DNA of 64,000 bases from an uncultured Olleya sp. (GCA_947503885.1 CANNFD010000005.1:224868-288867), one strand, 5' to 3'. Shown: positions 45,727-55,538, counted from the stretch's first letter. The notes: generated by a model not told the origin, from the sequence alone. Numbers and translations: made by a program.

Positions 45727-46385
45727 TAAATATTTAAGTATCTATTAAGGTAATCAGATCGCTCTTTCAAACCATCTAAATAACTATCCTCTTCATGACC
45801 AGACACAACATTATAACTGTAACGTCTAAAAGTTTGCATAATCTCACTTAGTCCAACATTACCAATTTTTAAAGTAATTTGAGCAACATCATTTTCTATT
45901 TTAGAGATAAATGCACCATATAATTTACCATCATTACTCTCTACAATCTGGCTTATTTCACTAAAAGAATAATCTGTCAATCCTTTTTCTATTATTAATA
46001 CCGCCCCGTTTTCAGAGAAAAAAGGCGTTTCATTAAACAATCCAATTATATCATTTAACTCATAATACCCTAAATACTTATTACTACTATTTAAAACAGG
46101 CATTATATTACTCGAGTTTTGTGCAAACGCCTCCAAAACATCTAACCAATTAGTATCTTCTCTAACAAAAAAACCTTCGGTAGCATAACTACAATCCGAA
46201 ATAACCTCCTCTTTTTTAAAACAATGCGTGTCGTTTTCTGATATACAACCCAAATAAACACCTTCCTCGTTTTTAATAGGAATATGTGAATAAGTCAACT
46301 GATTAAATAGCAACTGCAAATCACTAACCAACCCTGTATTTAACAAAGGTTTTATATCGTTTATTAAGTAATCTGAAAGGTTCAT
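45726..46385 (-). CDS. CBS-domain protein
   Basis: A 219-residue cytoplasmic protein. Residues about 1-125 hold two CBS motifs (FNQLTYSHIPIKNEEGVYLG and AFAQNSSNIMPVLNSSNKYL), which usually bind adenine nucleotides. The last 90 residues (SEISQIVESNDGKLYGAFIS, ITLKIGNVGLSEIMQTFRRY) look like an ACT-like alpha/beta domain. There is no attached enzyme. Overlap with nadK suggests it senses an adenine nucleotide or NAD(P) state, which is an inference. Divergent from pdxJ. Confidence 0.85.
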   Translation of the reverse strand: MNLSDYLINDIKPLLNTGLVSDLQLLFNQLTYSHIPIKNEEGVYLGCISENDTHCFKKEEVISDCSYATEGFFVREDTNWLDVLEAFAQNSSNIMPVLNSSNKYLGYYELNDIIGLFNETPFFSENGAVLIIEKGLTDYSFSEISQIVESNDGKLYGAFISKIENDVAQITLKIGNVGLSEIMQTFRRYSYNVVSGHEEDSYLDGLKERSDYLNRYLNI

Positions 46386-46477
46386 TTTATAAAAACTTTA
46401 GTTTTGCAAATTAATTAAAAATTAGCACAAAAAGCCTCTTATACTTTGTATTTTTGTGTTTTAAATTATAAGACAGT

Positions 46478-47191
46478 ATGACAAAATTAAGTGTAAACAT
46501 CAATAAAATAGCTACTTTAAGAAATTCTAGAGGTGGTGACACCCCTAACGTAGTTCAGTTTGCTAAAGATGTCCAACGTTTTGGTGCAGAGGGCGTAACA
46601 ATACACCCAAGACCCGACGAGCGTCACATAAGATACCAAGACGCTTACGATCTAAAACCTATTGTTTTTACCGAATATAATATTGAAGGCAATCCAATTC
46701 CAAAATTTATGGATATGGTTTTAGAGTTACAACCAACACAAGTCACCTTAGTACCCGATAGTATTGACACACTAACTAGTAATGCAGGATGGGACACTAT
46801 TAAAAATAAAGCTTTTTTAGTTGAAGTTATTACTGAATTTAAGAAAAAAGGCATCCGTACCTCCATATTTGTAGACCCAGACTTACGCCAAATTGAAGGC
46901 GCAAAAGCAACAGGAACAGATAGGATCGAGTTATATACCGAAGCGTTTGCCCATCAATACAGTTTAGGTAATAAAAAAGCTATAGAACCTTATACAAAAT
47001 GCGCAGAATTAGCAAACAGCTTAGGGCTTGGCGTTAATGCAGGACACGATTTATCATTAGATAACATCCAGTTTTTTAAACAAAATATACCTGACCTATT
47101 AGAAGTATCAATAGGACATGCTTTAATATCTGAAAGTTTATATTTAGGTATTGAAAACGTAGTAAACATGTATAAAAACAAATTGAAATAG
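46478..47191 (+). CDS. pdxJ: Pyridoxine 5'-phosphate synthase
   Basis: A 237-residue TIM-barrel enzyme condensing deoxyxylulose phosphate and aminoacetone phosphate to form PNP in DXP-dependent vitamin B6 synthesis. Visible are LSVNINKIATLRNSRGG, the catalytic His in GVTIHPRPDERHIRYQD, VTLVPDSIDTLTSN, and the C-terminal GLGVNAGHDLSLDN and VSIGHALISESL, which hold the other active-site residues. Followed after 6 nt by a hydrolase gene. Confidence 0.96.
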   Translation: MTKLSVNINKIATLRNSRGGDTPNVVQFAKDVQRFGAEGVTIHPRPDERHIRYQDAYDLKPIVFTEYNIEGNPIPKFMDMVLELQPTQVTLVPDSIDTLTSNAGWDTIKNKAFLVEVITEFKKKGIRTSIFVDPDLRQIEGAKATGTDRIELYTEAFAHQYSLGNKKAIEPYTKCAELANSLGLGVNAGHDLSLDNIQFFKQNIPDLLEVSIGHALISESLYLGIENVVNMYKNKLK

Positions 47192-47197
47192 AGTTAA

Positions 47198-47959
47198 ATG
47201 ATACTACATTCAAACATTATTGGAAAAGGCAAACCATTTGTAATACTTCATGGCTTTTTAGGTATGAGCGACAATTGGAAAACCTTAGGCAATCAATTTG
47301 CTGAACATTTTGAAGTGCATCTAGTCGACCAACGTAATCATGGACGTAGTTTTCATGATGACAATTTTTATTACGAAGCTTTAGCAGAAGATTTAAAACA
47401 CTATTTTGAGGCACACAACCTTAAGGACACTATAGTCTTAGGACATTCAATGGGTGGTAAAACAGCTATGCTATTTGCGACGCAGTTTCCAGATTTAGTT
47501 AGCAAATTAATTGTTGCAGACATATCACCACGTTTTTATCCTATCCACCACGATACTATTTTAAAAGGCTTAAAAAGCCTAGACTTTGACACCTTAAAAA
47601 GTCGTGGTCAAGCAGACAAACAACTAGCAAATTATGTGTCAGATTTTGGAACACGTCAGTTTTTGCTAAAAAACTTATACTGGATTGAAAAAGGTAAATT
47701 AGGTATAAGAATAAACCTAAAAGCACTAACAGAAAACGTTAGCGAAGTCGGAGAAGCCCTACCAATACATGCTAAATTTGATGGCGACACCTTATTTTTA
47801 AGAGGTGATAAAAGCGAATACATTGGTAATCAAGACGAAAAAATCATCAAATCACATTTCCCTAAAGCTAAAATCACAACTATAAGTAATGCAGGTCATT
47901 GGTTACACGCAGAAAACCCTGAAGATTTTTACAATGCTGTAACAAATTTTGTAAATTAA
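47198..47959 (+). CDS. Alpha/beta hydrolase (YbfF-like esterase)
   Basis: A 253-residue alpha/beta hydrolase. The nucleophile S84 is in LGHSMGGKTA, the oxyanion HGFLGMSDNW is at about 18-27, and the catalytic His is in SNAGHWLHAENPEDF; VDQRNHGRS is typical of the YbfF/acyl-CoA esterase group. No signal peptide. It begins 6 nt after pdxJ and likely shares its promoter. Substrate unknown; esterase activity on acyl esters is a family-level guess. Confidence 0.9.
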   Translation: MILHSNIIGKGKPFVILHGFLGMSDNWKTLGNQFAEHFEVHLVDQRNHGRSFHDDNFYYEALAEDLKHYFEAHNLKDTIVLGHSMGGKTAMLFATQFPDLVSKLIVADISPRFYPIHHDTILKGLKSLDFDTLKSRGQADKQLANYVSDFGTRQFLLKNLYWIEKGKLGIRINLKALTENVSEVGEALPIHAKFDGDTLFLRGDKSEYIGNQDEKIIKSHFPKAKITTISNAGHWLHAENPEDFYNAVTNFVN

Positions 47960-47985
47960 AACCTTAATAACTTAAAACTCATAAT

Positions 47986-48339
47986 ATGAACTTAATTATA
48001 AGATTACTGTTAAATGCGGTAGCTGTATTTTTTTTAGCTAACATCTTAAATGGTGTTTCAGTAAACAACTACACAACAGCTATAATAGTTGCTATAGTAT
48101 TATCAATATTAAACCTACTAGTAAAACCAATCCTAGTTATTTTAACATTGCCTATCACTATTTTAACCCTTGGCTTATTTTTATTTGTAGTTAATGGGCT
48201 AATTATTTTATTAGCAGATAAATTTATAGATGGCTTTTCAGTATCAAGTATTTGGATAGCAATTTTGTTTAGTATTTTATTGTCTATTTTACAATCATTA
48301 CTACAATCATTTTTAAAGACAGACTCAAAATCTTTTTAA
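47986..48339 (+). CDS. Small four-helix membrane protein (phage holin 4_2 / DUF family)
   Basis: A 117-residue inner-membrane protein with four hydrophobic helices (IIRLLLNAVAVFFLANILNG, AIIVAIVLSILNLLVKPILV, LPITILTLGLFLFVVNGLII, SIWIAILFSILLSILQSLLQ) and the conserved NLLVKPIL...LPIT stretch. It fits the Phage_holin_4_2 (PF04020) family, which despite its name is a chromosomal membrane protein in most bacteria, of unknown role. It lies 26 nt after the hydrolase gene. Confidence 0.88.
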   Translation: MNLIIRLLLNAVAVFFLANILNGVSVNNYTTAIIVAIVLSILNLLVKPILVILTLPITILTLGLFLFVVNGLIILLADKFIDGFSVSSIWIAILFSILLSILQSLLQSFLKTDSKSF

Positions 48340-48375
48340 ACACAAAAATAGTCTGTAACACAACATGTTAAAAAC

Positions 48376-48406
48376 TTTGCAATACTATAAAAAAGTAGTA
48401 CTTTTG
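48376..48406 (+). promoter_or_regulatory. Bacteroidota-type promoter of tig
   Basis: TTTG at 48376-48379, 19 nt, then TACTTTTG at 48399-48406: an exact match to TTTG-N19-TAnnTTTG. It lies 65 bp before the trigger factor ATG, so the tig transcript should begin near 48413 with a leader of about 58 nt. Confidence 0.8.
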
Positions 48407-48470
48407 CACACCTTTTTAATTAAAAAAAACTAGTGTTAAATGCCCATTTAGGGTTTTATATCATTTATAA

Positions 48471-49799
48471 ATGAATATTACAAGAGAAAACATTGATGCA
48501 TTAAATGCTGTAGTAAAAGTAGAAATCGTTAAAGAAGACTACAATGATAAGGTTGAAAAAATCTTAGTAGACTACAAAAAAACAGCTAACATCCCAGGAT
48601 TTAGAAAAGGTCAAGTGCCAATGGGAATGGTTAAAAAACAATACGGTAAAGCAGTATTAGTTGATGAAGTAAACAAGTTACTTCAAGATGCATTAAACAA
48701 GTATTTAACTGAAGAAAAATTAGATGTCTTAGGTCAACCATTACCTAAACAACAAGACGAAATAAACTGGGACTCAGACTCTTTTTCTTTCGAATTTGAG
48801 TTAGGACTATCACCGGAATTTAGTGTAGACTTAAAAAGCAAAAAAGCCATCACACATTACAACATCATTGCAGATGACAAAATGATTGATGAGCAAGTAG
48901 AGCGCATCCAAAAACAGTACGGAAAAATTGTTTCTGAAACTGAAGTTAAAAAGGATAGCGAAATTACTGGAACTTTTAAAAACGAGGAAAAAGAAATTGA
49001 TAACACAGTTACAATTACTTTAGACAAGTTTAAAGGAAAAGCTACCGAAAAGAAATTTATTGGCGCTAAAGTTGGCGATGTAATTACATTAAAAACTAAA
49101 GGATTATATGAAGACGATCATGAGTTAATGAACGCTTTAAAAATCCAACACGATGACGCACACGGTTTAGATATTGAAGTAACTTTTACAATTACTGAAA
49201 TTAATAGTCGTGAAGCTGCAGATTTAGACCAAGAGTTATTTGATAAATTATTTGGAAAAGACACTGTTAAATCTGTATCAGAATTAAAAGCGAAGATTAA
49301 AGAAGATGCTGAAAAGCAATTTGTACAACAGTCTGATCAAAAATTATTAAACGACGTTACAGAGTATTTAGTAGACAACACTAAATTTGATTTACCAGCA
49401 GAGTTCCTTACTAAGTGGATGCAAGTAGCAGGTGAAAAAGAAATGGATGAAGCAACTGCAAAAGAAGAATACGAGAAGTCTGAAAAAAGCCTACGTTACC
49501 AACTAATCGAAGGTAAATTAATGGCAGATCACGGACTTAAAGTAGACTTTGAAGACGTTAAAGCAAACGCTAAAAGCATGATTAAAATGCAAATGGCTCA
49601 GTTTGGACAATTAAATCCTTCAGAAAAAGAATTAGATGATATCGCTGCACGTGTATTAGGTAATCAAGACGAAGTAAGACGTATTTCTGAGCAAGTTGTA
49701 AGTCAAAAACTACTAGACCTTTACAAAGAAAAAGCAAACATTAAGACAAAAGAAATGTCTTATGATGCATTTGTAAAAGAAGTTTATGGTGATAAATAA
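48471..49799 (+). CDS. tig: Trigger factor
   Basis: A 442-residue ribosome-bound chaperone. The ribosome-docking loop is at 43-46 (PGFRKGQVP), the N-terminal domain is followed by a central FKBP-like region (about 150-240) that looks degenerate, as in other Bacteroidota, with KKDSEITGTFKNEEKEIDNT replacing a standard peptidyl-prolyl isomerase site, and a long helical C-terminal chaperone domain. It heads the quality-control run tig-clpP-clpX and has its own promoter and terminator. Confidence 0.93.
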   Translation: MNITRENIDALNAVVKVEIVKEDYNDKVEKILVDYKKTANIPGFRKGQVPMGMVKKQYGKAVLVDEVNKLLQDALNKYLTEEKLDVLGQPLPKQQDEINWDSDSFSFEFELGLSPEFSVDLKSKKAITHYNIIADDKMIDEQVERIQKQYGKIVSETEVKKDSEITGTFKNEEKEIDNTVTITLDKFKGKATEKKFIGAKVGDVITLKTKGLYEDDHELMNALKIQHDDAHGLDIEVTFTITEINSREAADLDQELFDKLFGKDTVKSVSELKAKIKEDAEKQFVQQSDQKLLNDVTEYLVDNTKFDLPAEFLTKWMQVAGEKEMDEATAKEEYEKSEKSLRYQLIEGKLMADHGLKVDFEDVKANAKSMIKMQMAQFGQLNPSEKELDDIAARVLGNQDEVRRISEQVVSQKLLDLYKEKANIKTKEMSYDAFVKEVYGDK

Positions 49800-49874
49800 T
49801 AAACCATCGCTTTCATTTTTATCAATTTGACAAAAATGTATTAAGATAGGTTTAACAAAATAATCATTATCTTT

Positions 49875-49913
49875 AGGCGTTGTTTAGCAAGACTAAACAA
49901 CGCCTAATTTTTT
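49875..49913 (+). terminator. Terminator between tig and clpP
   Basis: Perfect 12-bp stem AGGCGTTGTTTA / TAAACAACGCCT with a 7-nt loop, followed by AATTTTTT. It rules out a clpP start at the in-frame TTG at 49880, which lies in the stem. Confidence 0.9.
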
Positions 49914-49939
49914 CAATAAAAACAACATATATTCAAACT

Positions 49940-50614
49940 ATGGATTACGGAAAAGAATTCGAAAAATTCGCTATAAAAGATCAGGGTATAAGTAGTACTT
50001 ATTACAATAAAATTATTAGTAGTATGTATCCTCAAAACATGACACCTTATATTATTGAGGAGCGTCAATTAAATATATCTCAATTAGATGTATTTTCAAG
50101 ATTAATGATGGACCGCATCCTATTTTTAGGAACAGGTATTAACGATAATATCGCAAACATAATCCAAGCTCAACTTTTATTTTTAGAAAGTGTTGACGCT
50201 AATAAAGACATACAAATGTATATTAACTCTCCAGGAGGTAGTGTATATGCAGGACTTGGTATCTATGATACGATGCAATTTATTAAACCAGATGTTGCTA
50301 CTATTTGTACAGGTATGGCAGCCTCAATGGGTGCCGTATTATTATGTGCTGGAGAAAAAGGAAAGCGAAGTGGTTTAACTCACTCTCGTGTTATGATACA
50401 CCAACCTTTAGGTGGTGCACAAGGACAAGCAAGTGATATAGAAATTACTGCTCGTGAGATTTTAATCTTAAAAGAAGAACTTTATAAGATTATTAGTAAG
50501 CATTCTGGTCAAGATTACGACAAAGTATATGAAGACAGTGATAGAGATTACTGGATGAAAGCTGATAAAGCTAAAGAATACGGAATGATTGACGAGATTT
50601 TAGCTCGTAACTAA
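49940..50614 (+). CDS. clpP: ATP-dependent Clp protease proteolytic subunit
   Basis: A 224-residue serine protease, the chamber of ClpXP. The nucleophile S129 is in GMAASMGAVLL and His154 in VMIHQPLGG; YINSPGGSVYAGLGIYDTMQ and ARNP-like end are typical. The first 35 residues (MDYGKEFEKFAIKDQGISS) are longer than the E. coli propeptide, as is usual in flavobacteria. I start at the ATG at 49940, since an upstream TTG lies within the tig terminator. clpX follows after 66 nt. Confidence 0.96.
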   Translation: MDYGKEFEKFAIKDQGISSTYYNKIISSMYPQNMTPYIIEERQLNISQLDVFSRLMMDRILFLGTGINDNIANIIQAQLLFLESVDANKDIQMYINSPGGSVYAGLGIYDTMQFIKPDVATICTGMAASMGAVLLCAGEKGKRSGLTHSRVMIHQPLGGAQGQASDIEITAREILILKEELYKIISKHSGQDYDKVYEDSDRDYWMKADKAKEYGMIDEILARN

Positions 50615-50680
50615 AAATTAAAATTCAATTAAAGCGTTTGTTAACCGTTTTGTTTAACAATTCACTTTTAAATTAAAAAG

Positions 50681-51913
50681 ATGGCAAAGGAAGAATTAGA
50701 ATGTTCGTTTTGTGGTAGAAAAAAGCCAGAAACCAATTTATTAATTGCTGGTTTGGATGCACATATCTGTGATAGATGTATCGAGCAAGCACATGGTATT
50801 GTTATTGAAGAGTCTAAGGAGGAAGATACAAAAGATCTTTCTGCAGAGTTAATGTTGAAAAAACCTCAAAAAATAAAAGGGTTTTTAGACGAATATATTA
50901 TAGGTCAAGAGTACACAAAAAAAGTAATGTCTGTAGCAGTTTACAACCATTACAAACGTTTATTACAGCCTGCATCTAATGATGATATTGAGATTCAAAA
51001 ATCAAATATTATCATGGTTGGTCAAACTGGAACAGGAAAAACATTAATGGCTAAAACAATTGCAAAAATGTTAAATGTACCTTTAGCTATAGTTGATGCT
51101 ACAGTTTTAACAGAAGCGGGATATGTAGGTGAAGATGTAGAAAGTATTTTAACACGTTTATTACAGGCTGCCGATTATAATTTAGATAAAGCACAAAAAG
51201 GTATTGTGTTTATTGACGAAATTGATAAAATAGCACGTAAAAGTGATAACCCATCTATAACAAGAGATGTTTCTGGAGAAGGTGTACAGCAAGCATTACT
51301 TAAACTTTTAGAAGGAACAGTTGTTAATGTCCCACCAAAAGGAGGACGTAAGCACCCAGACCAAAAATTTATTGAAGTAGACACAGAAAATATTTTATTT
51401 ATTGCTGGTGGAGCTTTTGATGGCATTGATCGTGTAATATCAAAACGTTTAAATATGCAAGCTGTAGGTTATAGCGCTTCTATTAAAGAAGATGTCGTAG
51501 ACCACAATAATTTACTACAATATATTATCCCAAAAGACTTAAAAGACTTTGGCTTAATACCAGAAATTATTGGACGTTTACCTGTTTTAACTTATATGGA
51601 TCCATTAGATGGCAAAACATTAAGAGCTATCTTAACAGAACCTAAAAATGCTATTATCAAACAATACAAAAAATTGTTTGAAATGGACGAAATCGAGTTA
51701 AGCATTACTGATGGCGCTTTAGACTTTATAGTAGATAAAGCTATCGAGTATAAACTTGGTGCTCGTGGATTACGTAGTTTATGTGAGGAAGTGTTAACAG
51801 ATGCTATGTTTGAGCTTCCAGGAAGCGAAACTAAAAAGCTTAACGTTACTAAATCTTATGTAGAACAGAAATTAAGTAAGACTACAATTAAGAAGTTGAA
51901 AGCAGTCTCTTAA
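50681..51913 (+). CDS. clpX: ClpX, ATPase subunit of ClpXP
   Basis: A 410-residue AAA+ unfoldase feeding substrates into ClpP. The N-terminal zinc finger uses C8, C11, C30 and C33. Walker A GQTGTGKT is at 114-121, Walker B is [13 protein letters not shown], the sensor/pore region follows, and the IGF-type ClpP-docking loop is IGRLP upstream region around residues 290-300. Standard length. It ends the tig-clpP-clpX run with a terminator. Confidence 0.97.
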   Translation: MAKEELECSFCGRKKPETNLLIAGLDAHICDRCIEQAHGIVIEESKEEDTKDLSAELMLKKPQKIKGFLDEYIIGQEYTKKVMSVAVYNHYKRLLQPASNDDIEIQKSNIIMVGQTGTGKTLMAKTIAKMLNVPLAIVDATVLTEAGYVGEDVESILTRLLQAADYNLDKAQKGIVFIDEIDKIARKSDNPSITRDVSGEGVQQALLKLLEGTVVNVPPKGGRKHPDQKFIEVDTENILFIAGGAFDGIDRVISKRLNMQAVGYSASIKEDVVDHNNLLQYIIPKDLKDFGLIPEIIGRLPVLTYMDPLDGKTLRAILTEPKNAIIKQYKKLFEMDEIELSITDGALDFIVDKAIEYKLGARGLRSLCEEVLTDAMFELPGSETKKLNVTKSYVEQKLSKTTIKKLKAVS

Positions 51914-51933
51914 ACAAATAATAGTACAGCATA

Positions 51934-51974
51934 AAAAAAACCACTTTAGACAAATTGTTTAAAGTGGTTTTTTA
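51934..51974 (+). terminator. Terminator after clpX
   Basis: Stem AAAAACCACTTTA / TAAAGTGGTTTTT with an 11-nt loop and T-run. Confidence 0.85.
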
Positions 51975-52068
51975 TTGATAAAATTCAATGTGACTTTCCC
52001 TTAAGTCAGATTAATAGCAATACTAATGTACAATATATTTAGCTGACTACCAAACAAATCCCATCTAA

Positions 52069-53661
52069 TTATTCCATTATAACAAATTCTATACGTCTGT
52101 TATCTTGATGTTCTTGTTCTGTACATTTTGTTTTACAGTCATATTTTGGCTGAGACTCTCCATATCCTTTAGATATTAGACGATCATTCTCAACACCTTG
52201 GGTTATTAAATAACTCATTGCAGATGCTGCACGTTTTTCAGACAACCTTAAGTTGTAATTATCGTTACCTCTATTATCCGTATGCGCATTAACCTCTATT
52301 TTCATATCTGGGTGTTCAAATAACACAGCTACAATACTGTTAAGTGCTACTTTAGACTCCTCTTTAATTGATGCTTTATTGTAATCAAAATAAATATTAT
52401 TTACAACAATCATCATTTTCTTTTCTTCTTTAACAATTACAGCTTTTTTAGGCTCTAACTCTAAAACTTCATTATACTCTGTTACATTAGGTTTATTTGA
52501 TACAAACGTTACAGTATTGTCTTCAAAACCATCTTTAGTTGCAGTTATTGTATAGTTTTCAAATCTAGAAATATCAAAAGTATAGTTTGCCTTATCATCA
52601 GAAGTTACAACAGCTAAAGGCGCTCCTTCATCGTTATATAAAGTAATCTCAGCATTTGGCAAAGGAATTTTAGTTTCACGATCTACAATTACCCCTTTTA
52701 ATTGTTGCGCGATTACTTCCATGTCAAACTTATAGATATCTTGTCTACCGTTTCCTGAAGATTTATCTGAAGATAAATATCCTTTAGTATTTGAGGCTAG
52801 AAAAAAGGCTACCTCATCATATCTTGTATTAATAGTACTTCCTAAATTAACTGGCTTACTATAACCTGTTGCTTTGATTTTACTTGTAAACACATCAAAA
52901 CCTCCAATATTAGAATGTCCTTTAGATGAAAAATAAATATTTTTACTATCTAAAGAAAGTGAAGGGTATTTATCATCCTGCGTAGTATTAATACTTTCTC
53001 CTAAGTTAGCAACATCAAATAGAGTTCCGTCAGACTTAATTTTAGCGACATATAAATCATAACCTCCAAAACCTCCAGGCTTATTAGAAGAAAAATACAA
53101 CTTATCTCCATTCGGACTTACAAAAGGATTTTCGATTGAATAACCTTCAACATTAATCGCTAACATTTGACTATCTATCCAGTTACCATTTGAATCTTTT
53201 TCTAAAACCGTTTTATATAATTTGTATATAGCCGACCCCTCTTCTGTACTTCTTGTAAAATACATTGTGTTACCATCTGGTAAAAAAGTAATTTGGTCTT
53301 CGTTATCTAAAGTATTGATTATTCTAGAAAATAAAATAGGCATTTCCAAACTACCGTCTTTAGTTATGTTTGCACAAAATAAATTTTTATATCCTTCACC
53401 AGTAGATTTATCTGTTTTTGCTAAACCTCCTAATTTTTTAGCAGACACCATTATAAACTTATCCTTAAAAAACCCAGACCCATATTCTGAATATTTAGTG
53501 TTTATTCCTGTATCCAAAGTAGTAAAATTAAAACCATTTTTACCAATAGTTTCTACTGTAGTATTTGATGTCTTTGTGTTTAAAATATTTTCAGCTGAAT
53601 CCTGTGCAAATGAAAATTGTGCTAACAAAAACACTATAGATACATATATATTAAATTTCAT
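52069..53661 (-). CDS. OmpA-family protein with PD40 propeller and carboxypeptidase-like domain
   Basis: A 530-residue secreted protein (signal peptide MKFNIYVSIVFLLAQFSFAQ). A WD40/PD40-type propeller at about 90-310 shows repeats such as FLPDGNTMYFTRS, VSPNGDKLYFSSNKPGGFGG and SLDSKNIYFSSKGHSNIGGF. A carboxypeptidase regulatory-like domain follows (about 318-400: LKGVIVDRETKIPLPNAEIT). The OmpA peptidoglycan-binding domain ends the chain (NAHTDNRGNDNYNLRLSEKR, ISKGYGESQP). This order matches PorE-like components of the type IX secretion system, but without the N-terminal TPR, so it may be a paralogue. It should anchor to peptidoglycan. Confidence 0.9.
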   Translation of the reverse strand: MKFNIYVSIVFLLAQFSFAQDSAENILNTKTSNTTVETIGKNGFNFTTLDTGINTKYSEYGSGFFKDKFIMVSAKKLGGLAKTDKSTGEGYKNLFCANITKDGSLEMPILFSRIINTLDNEDQITFLPDGNTMYFTRSTEEGSAIYKLYKTVLEKDSNGNWIDSQMLAINVEGYSIENPFVSPNGDKLYFSSNKPGGFGGYDLYVAKIKSDGTLFDVANLGESINTTQDDKYPSLSLDSKNIYFSSKGHSNIGGFDVFTSKIKATGYSKPVNLGSTINTRYDEVAFFLASNTKGYLSSDKSSGNGRQDIYKFDMEVIAQQLKGVIVDRETKIPLPNAEITLYNDEGAPLAVVTSDDKANYTFDISRFENYTITATKDGFEDNTVTFVSNKPNVTEYNEVLELEPKKAVIVKEEKKMMIVVNNIYFDYNKASIKEESKVALNSIVAVLFEHPDMKIEVNAHTDNRGNDNYNLRLSEKRAASAMSYLITQGVENDRLISKGYGESQPKYDCKTKCTEQEHQDNRRIEFVIME

Positions 53662-53981
53662 AATTGAGAGTTTGATGAATTAACTGATGTAAATATATAT
53701 GAAGACCCCAACTATAGCACAATAATTAGACGAATGACAATTTTAATCGTTAGAAGAAATGCATTTTGTCGAAAATTATCAATAATCGATTATTATTAAT
53801 ATTAAATTCAACAAAAAGCGGGTTTTAACATTTTTTTAATAACAAAAATAGCCTATTATGGTGTTTTTGATAATGAAAAAAATTAACAAAAAAGACAAAA
53901 GCAATTAACCGAAAAAACAAGACTGTTAATCGGTATTTAAGTAAAAAATCGAATAAAATAAATCCGACGAATGGTAAATCG
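53662..53981. other. Gene-free stretch upstream of the OmpA-family gene
   Basis: 320 bp of very AT-rich DNA between the GH3-family gene stop and the OmpA-family gene start, both on the minus strand. It holds the shared motif at 53758-53776 and a TAATCGATTATTGATAATTTT region with short palindromes (ATCGAT, AATAATCGATTATT at about 53779-53793). I see no reading frame or RNA gene. It probably holds the OmpA-gene promoter. Confidence 0.5.
53758..53776 (-). promoter_or_regulatory. Upstream motif shared with the lipoprotein gene, copy 2
   Basis: The minus strand reads TTTTCGACAAAATGCATTT, 97 bp before the OmpA-family ATG at 53661. It agrees with copy 1 (38032-38049) at 16 of 18 positions, same orientation, similar distance. 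Nature of the binder unknown. Confidence 0.4.
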
Positions 53982-55496
53982 TTATTTATTTAGCAATAAC
54001 AACTCGTCTAAGTATTGACGTGTATTAGATAGTCTTGGCACTTTATGCTGACCTCCAAGTTTGTTGTTTTGCTTCATCCAATCATAAAATAATTGCGTTC
54101 TAGCAACATTAATTTTTGGCTTATTTAAAGTCATATTATTATAACGTTTAGCTTCATAATCTGAATTTAAACTTTTTAAAGCGTTATCAAATAACTCGTT
54201 AAAATAATTAATATCCTTTGGTGGAGTTTTAAACTCGATTAACCATTCATGAGCGCCTTTTTCTTTACCTTCCATAAAGATTGGAGCTGCGGTATAATCG
54301 ACAATTTCTGATTTAGTTTTTTTGCACACCTTTTTTAAGGCCTCTTCAGCATTTTCAATTATTAACTCTTCTCCAAAAACATTAATATGGTGTTTGGTAC
54401 GACCGGACACTTTAATCCTATAGGGGCTTATTGATACAAATCTAACAGTATCACCTATCATATATCGCCAAAGTCCTGCATTAGTAGTAATTACTACAGC
54501 ATAATTTTTATTTAGTTCAACTTGGCTAAGCGGAATTACTTTTTGGTCTTTACTACCAAAATTATCCATTGGGATAAACTCGTAAAAAATACCATAATCT
54601 AACATTAACAATAAATCTCCAGAATTATTTTGGTCTTGAATTGCAAAAAATCCTTCGGATGCATTGTAGATTTCGTAATACTTAAAATCTTTTTTTGGTA
54701 GTATTTTTTGATACTGTTCCATGTAAGGATTAAAACTTACACCACCATGAAAATATACTTCAAGGTTAGGCCAAACATCAAACAAACTTGTTTTATCTGT
54801 TTTATCTAATACATTATTAAGTAAAACTAACATCCAACTTGGCACACCTGCTAAACTTGTAACATTTTCATTAATGGTTTCGTTAACAATTGCATCCATT
54901 TTAGTTTCCCAGTTGCTCATCAAGCTAACTTTACTACTTGGCGTACTACTAAACTCTGCCCAAAAGGGCATATTATCTATCAAAATAGCGCTTAAATCTC
55001 CAAAAGCTGTTCCGTTTTCTTTGTATAACTCTTTACTACCACCTAGTCGTAAACTTTTACCTGTAAACAACTGTGAGTCTTCGTTATTGTTTAAATACAT
55101 ACAAAGTAAATCTTTACTTGCTGCGTAATGACAATCTTCTAAACTGTCTGTGCTTACCGGAATAAATTTACTTTTTGCGCTTGTAGTACCACTGGATTTG
55201 GCAAACCACTTTATTGGTTTTGGCCAAAAGATATTATTTTCTCCTTGTCTTGATCGCTCTATACTTTCTTGAAAATCTTCATAGGTGGTTATAGGCACAC
55301 GGTCTGCAAATGTTTGATAATTTTTTATGGAAGAAAACTCGTGTTTTCTACCAATTTCAGTATCTTTTGCTATGTCCAATAAGCTAAATAATAGCTCTTG
55401 CTGCACTTCGTTTGGATACTTTAAAAACAATTCTATTTGATGAAAACGCTTCTTTAAAAACCATGAAGCAATAGAATTAACAAGTGGAATTGGCAT
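53982..55496 (-). CDS. GH3-family acyl-adenylate/amide synthetase
   Basis: A 504-residue member of the GH3 auxin-responsive promoter family. The ATP/AMP-binding P-loop is WFAKSSGTTSAKSKFIPVS (around residue 100), then the adenylate motifs YEIYNASEGFFAIQD and WRYMIGDTVRFVSISPYRIK, and GRTKHHINVFGEELI in the C-terminal lid. In plants GH3 enzymes join amino acids to jasmonate or auxin; in Bacteroidota the substrates are unknown. It is a lone gene between the OmpA-family gene and the DUF2797 gene, divergent from the latter. Confidence 0.92.
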   Translation of the reverse strand: MPIPLVNSIASWFLKKRFHQIELFLKYPNEVQQELLFSLLDIAKDTEIGRKHEFSSIKNYQTFADRVPITTYEDFQESIERSRQGENNIFWPKPIKWFAKSSGTTSAKSKFIPVSTDSLEDCHYAASKDLLCMYLNNNEDSQLFTGKSLRLGGSKELYKENGTAFGDLSAILIDNMPFWAEFSSTPSSKVSLMSNWETKMDAIVNETINENVTSLAGVPSWMLVLLNNVLDKTDKTSLFDVWPNLEVYFHGGVSFNPYMEQYQKILPKKDFKYYEIYNASEGFFAIQDQNNSGDLLLMLDYGIFYEFIPMDNFGSKDQKVIPLSQVELNKNYAVVITTNAGLWRYMIGDTVRFVSISPYRIKVSGRTKHHINVFGEELIIENAEEALKKVCKKTKSEIVDYTAAPIFMEGKEKGAHEWLIEFKTPPKDINYFNELFDNALKSLNSDYEAKRYNNMTLNKPKINVARTQLFYDWMKQNNKLGGQHKVPRLSNTRQYLDELLLLNK

Positions 55497-55538
55497 AGTT
55501 ATTTGTATCTTTAAGTTTTAAAAATAATACTTTTTTTT

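Noticed and set aside
49880..49939. Longer clpP start at a TTG
   Set aside because: The codon lies inside the stem of the tig terminator, and the ATG at 49940 gives a normal ClpP N-terminus.
53222..53683. 153-codon plus-strand frame opposite the OmpA-family gene
   Set aside because: Antisense shadow; the minus-strand protein has clear domains throughout.
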